Below are positions 59,813-64,000 of a stretch of 64,000 bases of DNA, one piece after another; the stretch's first letter is position 1; each line of letters opens with the position of its first letter. The DNA is from Gemmatimonadota bacterium (GTDB taxonomy: Bacteria > Gemmatimonadota > Gemmatimonadetes > Gemmatimonadales > Gemmatimonadaceae): positions 1,178,001 to 1,242,000 of the forward strand of contig JADJNZ010000001.1 in assembly GCA_016714015.1 (NCBI GenBank), written 5' to 3'. Made by a program: the position numbers and the translations under genes. The notes beneath the pieces were generated by a model. That model was given only the letters and a program-made list of their open reading frames with translations, ran no database searches and was not told the origin of the DNA.

Positions 59813-61144
59813 TCACCCGAACGGATCATCCGGCAGCACCACCGCCCGCCGCCGCCCCGCGATCGCCCCGTCGAGATGTAGCATCGCGAGCCCCACCCCC
59901 GCCGCGCCTTGCATCAATCCCGTCTGCGCCACCACCGCCTGCGGCGACGTGCGGTTCTCCGCCTGCACCCACTTCAGCGCGTCCCCCTCCGGCGTGGCGC
60001 GCGTGAGCGTGTCCTGCGCCACGAGTTCGGCGAACGCCAGCGCCTCCGCGCGCGCCGCGGTCCCCTGCACGAGCCCGTGCCGCGCGACGAAGTACTCGCT
60101 CACCCCGCAGTTGCCGCAGCACATCGAGACGTTGTTCCAGAACCCCGGCGAACGCTCGGGCACCCGCTGGTCGATCGTCGCCGTCGCGAGTTGTTCCGCG
60201 TACCGCGCGTACGTCGCGTCGTCGGTGAGGCGCGCCAGCGTGTGGAAGAGCCGCGCGGTGCCCGCCGGCCCGTGGCACCAGCTCAGATAGAAGAGCTGCT
60301 CGTTCCCCGGCGTCGAGTGATGCACCATCCGGCCGTCATGCGCGGTCGTCGTCGCGATATCCTGCAGGTAGCGCGCGCCGCCGATCGCGGCGCCGAGGAA
60401 GACCGGCTCGCGCGTCGCCTCGTGCAGCCGCGCGAGGAAGTAGGCGACGCCCGCGGTGCCGTGCGAGAAGTTCGGGTACTCGCGCGGCATCGTCGCGTTG
60501 ATCCGCCAGCGGAACCGGCCGTCGGCGAGCGTCTGCGCGTTCGCCACCAGGTCGTGTCCCGCCTCGCGCGCGAGTCGCAGATCACGCGCATCACCGAAGA
60601 GGCGATGTGCCCAGAGCAGGTAGAGTCCCGTTCCTGCACTCCCGGAGATGATGTCGGTGGAGTCGCCCCCGCGCGCGGCGTCGCGCACCAGCTCGAGCGC
60701 CCGAAGCGCCCCTTGCCGGTGCGCCTCGTCGCGCGTGGCGCGCCACGCGAGTCCCAGCGCGAACCCCACGCCCGCGAGGCCGGTGTACAGCCCGGCGTTC
60801 GCGCGGTCCATCGTCCCGAGCGCTCGCACGAGATGGTCGGCGCTCCCCTGCACGAACTCCAGCGCGCGCGGCTCGCCCGTCGCGGCATGCAGCTCCACCC
60901 AGAACGGCAGCACGCCCGTCGTCCCGTTGTAGAGATCGTAGCCGACCTCGGCGGGCCGGTCGGGATCGGCCGACCAGAGGATCTCGCTGCCGCGGCGCTG
61001 CGCCGAGCGCTCGAGCCACCGCGAGGCGCGGAGCGCGGCCTCGAGATAGGGGCGCTCGCGACCCAGCGCGCGCAGGAGGTCGGGCGCGAATGCGAGCGCC
61101 GCGGCGCCCGCGAGTCCATGGCGAATCACCTGGCGACGATCCAT
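59813..61144 (-). CDS. LanC-like protein with Tat signal and Cys-Cys-Gly zinc motif
   Basis: A 443-residue protein. The N-terminus MDRRQVIRHGLAGAAALAFA has the twin-arginine pattern, so export in folded form is expected, which is unusual for a LanC-like protein. The alpha/alpha barrel repeats show the family glycine motifs: YNGTTGVLPFWVEL, TGLAGVGFALGLAW, SGSAGTGLYLLWAH, SHGTAGVAYFLAR. Zinc ligands appear as SWCHGPAG (C290) and MCCGNCG (C342, C343), giving three cysteines where classical LanC has Cys-Cys-His. No lanthipeptide precursor or dehydratase gene is nearby. Its role is unknown. Confidence 0.8.
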   Translation of the reverse strand: MDRRQVIRHGLAGAAALAFAPDLLRALGRERPYLEAALRASRWLERSAQRRGSEILWSADPDRPAEVGYDLYNGTTGVLPFWVELHAATGEPRALEFVQGSADHLVRALGTMDRANAGLYTGLAGVGFALGLAWRATRDEAHRQGALRALELVRDAARGGDSTDIISGSAGTGLYLLWAHRLFGDARDLRLAREAGHDLVANAQTLADGRFRWRINATMPREYPNFSHGTAGVAYFLARLHEATREPVFLGAAIGGARYLQDIATTTAHDGRMVHHSTPGNEQLFYLSWCHGPAGTARLFHTLARLTDDATYARYAEQLATATIDQRVPERSPGFWNNVSMCCGNCGVSEYFVARHGLVQGTAARAEALAFAELVAQDTLTRATPEGDALKWVQAENRTSPQAVVAQTGLMQGAAGVGLAMLHLDGAIAGRRRAVVLPDDPFG

Positions 61145-61187
61145 GCGGTCCACCTCCGTCCCCCGAATCTGGCCCGCGCCCCCGCGC

Positions 61188-61216
61188 TTGGGAATCCGGC
61201 CGGGACCCGGTATCCT
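61188..61216 (+). promoter_or_regulatory. promoter for a leaderless YeiH mRNA
   Basis: TTGGGA and TATCCT, separated by exactly 17 bp, match the -35/-10 consensus at four of six bases each. The -10 ends 6 bp before the GTG start (61223), so transcription would begin at or beside the start codon, and no ribosome-binding site is present. Confidence 0.6.
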
Positions 61217-61222
61217 GCCTCC

Positions 61223-62260
61223 GTGCGCCGCCTCCTCCCGGGCCTTGGCCTCACGCTCCTCATCGGCGCGCTCGCGTTCGGCACCGCCGCGCTCGAGACG
61301 CGGCTCCTCGGCCAGCCGGTCATCGAAGGCCTCGTCGTCGCGATCCTGCTCGGGATGCTCGTGCGATCGGCGACGACGCTCCCGCCTTCGCTCGACGCCG
61401 GGATCGACGTCGCCGGCAAGCAGCTCCTCGAGCTCGCGATCGTACTGCTCGGCGCGTCGGTGGACCTGCCGCTGCTGCTGCGGGCCGGCCCCGCGCTCGC
61501 GATCGGGATCGTGCTGCTCGTGGTCGCCGGCCTCGCCGCCGGATACGGCATCGGCCGCGCCTTCGGCCTGCCCTCCCGCCTCGCGATCCTCGTCGCCGCC
61601 GGCAACGCGATCTGCGGCAACTCCGCCATCGCCGCCATCGCGCCGGTGATCGGCGCCGAGCGGGAGCATGTGGCGAGCGCGATCGCGTTCACCGCGATCC
61701 TCGGCGTGGCCGTCGTCCTCGGCCTCCCGCACCTGATGGGCCCGCTCGGCTTCAGCGAGTACCAGTACGGCGTCCTCGCCGGCCTCTCGGTCTATGCCGT
61801 GCCGCAGGTGCTCGCCGCCGCCTTCCCCGTCGGCGCGCTCGCGGGACAGGTGGGCACGCTCGTGAAGCTCGTGCGCGTGTTGATGCTCGGGCCGGTGGTG
61901 CTCTTCTTCACGCTCACGCATCGCGCGCCGGCGCCGCACGCCGATGCGGCCGTGATGGGCGCACGCGAGGGCCGCCGCGCCTTCCCGCTCGCGCGCGCCC
62001 TGCCCTGGTTCATCATCGGCTTCCTGGTGATGGCCGCGCTCCGCTCCGGCGGGGTGATCCCCGTGAACGCCGCGAGCCAGCTCAAGACCCTCTCGAGCTG
62101 GCTCACGTTGTTGGCGATGGCGGCCCTGGGGCTGGGCGTCGATCTCCGTGCCCTGCGGAAGGTCGGGATGTCGGTGGTGCTCACGGTGACGGTGTCGCTC
62201 GTGGTGCTCCTCGCGATGAGCATCGCCCTGATCCGGCTCTTGGCGATCGACGCCACGTAG
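61223..62260 (+). CDS. YeiH/UPF0324-family membrane transporter
   Basis: A 345-residue protein with about ten hydrophobic helices. It has the family's hallmark ETRLLGQPVIEGLVVAILLGMLV and the loop AGNAICGNSAIAAIAPVIGA. The family is annotated as putative sulfate exporter, but the transported substrate is not well established. GTG was chosen from the promoter spacing; an upstream extension of the same frame runs antisense to the LanC-like gene and is not coding-like. Divergent from that gene. Confidence 0.88.
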   Translation: MRRLLPGLGLTLLIGALAFGTAALETRLLGQPVIEGLVVAILLGMLVRSATTLPPSLDAGIDVAGKQLLELAIVLLGASVDLPLLLRAGPALAIGIVLLVVAGLAAGYGIGRAFGLPSRLAILVAAGNAICGNSAIAAIAPVIGAEREHVASAIAFTAILGVAVVLGLPHLMGPLGFSEYQYGVLAGLSVYAVPQVLAAAFPVGALAGQVGTLVKLVRVLMLGPVVLFFTLTHRAPAPHADAAVMGAREGRRAFPLARALPWFIIGFLVMAALRSGGVIPVNAASQLKTLSSWLTLLAMAALGLGVDLRALRKVGMSVVLTVTVSLVVLLAMSIALIRLLAIDAT

Positions 62261-62291
62261 TCCTTCCTCCTTCCACCTTCCCCCTTCTTCC
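62261..62291 (-). repeat. degenerate GAAGG-type repeat between convergent genes
   Basis: TCCTTCCTCCTTCCACCTTC followed by CCCCTTCTTCC: a pyrimidine run of the GAAGG type (reverse orientation) filling the whole spacer between the YeiH gene and the barrel gene. No hairpin is attached. Confidence 0.4.
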
Positions 62292-63626
62292 CTAGAAGGA
62301 GACGCTGAACCCGCGCCCGCCGCCCAGGTTGCCGAACCGCGGATTCACCACGCTGTTGAAGATCGACCCGAACTGGTACCGCACGCCGAAGAACGCGAAG
62401 TACCGGTAGTTGGTCTGCAGGGCGCGGAGCCGGGTGAGCACTTCCTGCTGGGAGGCGCCGTCGCGGGGGAGGTAGAGCTGGTCGCGCACGCGCGAGAGCG
62501 AGCCGTCGACGTTGAAGGAGAAACCGCGGCCGAGTCGCACGTTCACGCCGCCGCTGATTCCCGCGTTGTAGTACTTGAGTCCGTCGAGGAACTGCGACCC
62601 GTAGAGCGTCACGTTCGCTTCGCCCCAGGGCTGCCGCGCGGCGTAGGTCATGTCGAGCGTGTGCTGCGGGCGCGTCTCCTGGATCCTGCCGAAGACCGTC
62701 GTGTCCTTGTACGAGAAGCTGCTCGCGCCGACGGTGTAGAGCACTGCGAACTTGCGCCGCGCGAAGTCCTTGTAGGGATAGAAGTCCCACTCGACCGCCG
62801 CCGCGCCGATCGTCGCGAGGTCGATGTTGCCGAAGTCCGACTGCTCGCTCGCGATGCGGCCGCCCACCGACCAATGGTCGTTGATGCTCTTCACCACCAT
62901 GCCGCTCACGCTCGCGCTCCGGCGCAGGGCGACGATGGTGGTGTCGGTCACCGAGTCGAGCGCGAAGGTGAACTTCGACTCGTCATAGGAGTTGTTGGCG
63001 CTCAGCCGGATCTTCCACTGCTCGGTGGTGCGATTCGCGTTGAGGTCGATCCACCCGTTCCGGAAGGCCTGCTGCGACTCGCCGTTGAGGAAGCCGTTGG
63101 CCGAGATGCTGTAGGTCCAGAAGTTCCAGCGGTCGCGCGCCGGCGGCGGGGCGGCGCCGTCGCTGCCCGTGGGGGCCGTGTATGCGACCGTGAGGCGGGG
63201 CCCGAGCGGACCGCGCGCCGCGTAGGGGAGGAGCAGCTGGCTGATCACGCGCATCAGCTGCCGGCGGATGATGTCGTTGGCGTCGTTCGGGTTGGTCGTG
63301 AACTCGAGCGTGTCGGTCTTGCCCTGGTAGGTCCGCTGGCCGATGGCGACCACGGCGTACTGTCGTCCGCCGGAGCCGGTCGATTGCGACGTGACGAGGA
63401 TGTGGAAGTCGGCATCGAGCCGGTCGCGCATCCAGTTGACCCACTTCATCTCGCTGACGAGGAACTCGTCGTCGCAGCCGCGCTCGTCGCAGTCGAGGAA
63501 GGCGCGGAGGGCGCCCTGCTGGGAGGTGTCCGCGGCGGGCGCGGGCGGCGTCTCCTGCGTTCGGGCCGGGGCGGCCGCCATCAATAGAAGGGCGAGGGCT
63601 CCGAGGATCGGGGTCCGCAGGGACAT
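62292..63626 (-). CDS. beta-barrel outer-membrane protein of unknown function
   Basis: A 444-residue protein with signal peptide ILGALALLLMAAAPARTQ. A periplasmic region of about 130 residues (ALRAFLDCDERGCDDEFLVS, then RLDADFHILVTSQ with one predicted disulfide) precedes a barrel rich in alternating aromatic strands (WNFWTYSISANGFLNGESQ, WKIRLSANNSYDESKF, YAARQPWGEANVTLYGSQF) and ends with a C-terminal phenylalanine (GRGFSVSF). The domain layout, a CsgG/TolB-like front and a barrel, is seen in Gemmatimonadota; I cannot name a family. Confidence 0.75.
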   Translation of the reverse strand: MSLRTPILGALALLLMAAAPARTQETPPAPAADTSQQGALRAFLDCDERGCDDEFLVSEMKWVNWMRDRLDADFHILVTSQSTGSGGRQYAVVAIGQRTYQGKTDTLEFTTNPNDANDIIRRQLMRVISQLLLPYAARGPLGPRLTVAYTAPTGSDGAAPPPARDRWNFWTYSISANGFLNGESQQAFRNGWIDLNANRTTEQWKIRLSANNSYDESKFTFALDSVTDTTIVALRRSASVSGMVVKSINDHWSVGGRIASEQSDFGNIDLATIGAAAVEWDFYPYKDFARRKFAVLYTVGASSFSYKDTTVFGRIQETRPQHTLDMTYAARQPWGEANVTLYGSQFLDGLKYYNAGISGGVNVRLGRGFSFNVDGSLSRVRDQLYLPRDGASQQEVLTRLRALQTNYRYFAFFGVRYQFGSIFNSVVNPRFGNLGGGRGFSVSF

Positions 63627-63742
63627 CTGGCGCTCACGGCGAAGGTGGGGAGACGGCCTGAGCCGCCCGACGGTCGAGGGGAGCGACCGGTTTCAGCCAC
63701 TTTGGACACCGCGGGGTGGGGAATCGTTGCGCGGGGGGGGCG

Positions 63743-64000
63743 TCAGCGCCCGCGGCGGATCGGGATGGACGACACGCGGATGCTGCCGGTGCGGGGCGAC
63801 CGCATCGGGGGCCCGATCATGATCTCGACGTCCCGGCCGAGGCGAGTCAGGAACTCCATGATCCGGTGAGTGGAGAAGCCCTTGAAGTCCCCACGCAGGA
63901 GCCGCGACACCTTCGGCTGGTCGATGCCCATCAGCGCGGCAGCCTTCGCCTGCGTGAGCCTTCTCGCCTTGATGGTGCGCCCGATCTCGATCACCAGATT
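63743..64000 (-). CDS. XRE-type helix-turn-helix protein, antitoxin-like, 5' end cut off
   Basis: The frame enters from the right edge (visible start ...NLVIEIGRTI). The HTH is LTQAKAAALMGIDQPKVSRLLRG, followed by FSTHRIMEFLTRLGRDVEI, the conserved tail of the HTH_37/HigA-like antitoxins that pair with RelE-like toxins. The C-terminus (PRTGSIRVSSIPIRRGR) is basic. The partner toxin would be just outside the window on the right, upstream of this gene, so this reading is context-limited. Confidence 0.75.
   Translation of the reverse strand, partial: NLVIEIGRTIKARRLTQAKAAALMGIDQPKVSRLLRGDFKGFSTHRIMEFLTRLGRDVEIMIGPPMRSPRTGSIRVSSIPIRRGR

Noticed and set aside
1..64000. rRNA, tRNA, insertion sequences or integrase genes
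   Set aside because: No tRNA-like cloverleaf, rRNA signature, transposase motif or terminal inverted repeat was seen on reading; a covariance-model search would settle the RNA genes.

Overview
The window is about 64 kb of very GC-rich DNA, tightly packed with bacterial genes on both strands. The gene families point to the phylum Gemmatimonadota. They include a serine/threonine kinase fused to a TPR tail, S9 prolyl-oligopeptidase-type enzymes, a SusC/SusD pair, a large BNR/sortilin-like secreted protein, VIT/vWA proteins, and many lipoproteins and Ala-rich secreted proteins. Outer-membrane proteins and TonB-type receptors show a Gram-negative envelope. I saw no rRNA, tRNA, CRISPR array or insertion sequence. 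This assignment is an inference from gene families, not from a marker gene.

Layout. 1-2.7 kb: a multicopper oxidase (cut by the left edge) behind a cupredoxin/beta-helix lipoprotein. 2.9-11.3 kb: secreted peptidases (S9B and S9), a DUF2490 outer-membrane protein, a methyltransferase, a metallo-beta-lactamase-fold hydrolase and a His-rich secreted protein. 11.3-18.7 kb: kinase-TPR, a protein with carboxypeptidase-regulatory-like domains, a membrane protein with a Cys-rich tail, and EttA. 18.9-23.7 kb: an unlisted 40-residue membrane peptide, a CcdA-like/thioredoxin-like pair, alpha/beta hydrolases, a 2'-5' RNA ligase-like protein and a PAP2 phosphatase. 23.8-26.9 kb: GNAT, MenC/N-succinylamino-acid racemase-like and M20 hydrolase, the gene trio of the known route from D- to L-amino acids. 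26.9-28.3 kb: Sua5 and QueD. 28.4-33.9 kb: a SusC-SusD-DUF4397 operon behind a clear sigma-70-type promoter. 34.1-42 kb: FabI, GNAT, BNR protein, SMP-30-like lipoprotein, SCP2-like protein, an R2-like ligand-binding oxidase and an M50 protease. 42-46 kb: a VIT/vWA - ECF sigma - anti-sigma operon. 46.2-47.3 kb: a 4-TM protein and an HExxH protein. 47.4-51.7 kb: a c-di-GMP operon (helical-repeat protein, HD-GYP, GGDEF). 51.7-55.9 kb: a GMC oxidoreductase and transketolase.

55.9-59.7 kb is the most accessory-looking part. It holds an AbiEii-like nucleotidyltransferase/HTH pair whose promoter is bracketed by two long palindromic operators. Next come a second sigma/anti-sigma-like pair with a palindrome-rich upstream region, and then an 18-unit, 21-bp tandem repeat with a strict Trp heptad in one frame, in frame with a helical protein of unknown function. 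59.8-64 kb: a Tat-signal LanC-like protein with a Cys-Cys-Gly zinc motif, a YeiH-type transporter with a leaderless promoter, a beta-barrel protein and a partial XRE antitoxin-like gene.

Across the window a short GGCTGAAGGATGAAGG-like sequence recurs in intergenic spacers. In three places it flanks a strong GC hairpin, so it appears to be a dispersed repeat family partly used as terminators. Many neighbours are translationally coupled (ATGA, GTGA or TGATG overlaps), and several start codons were chosen on that basis.
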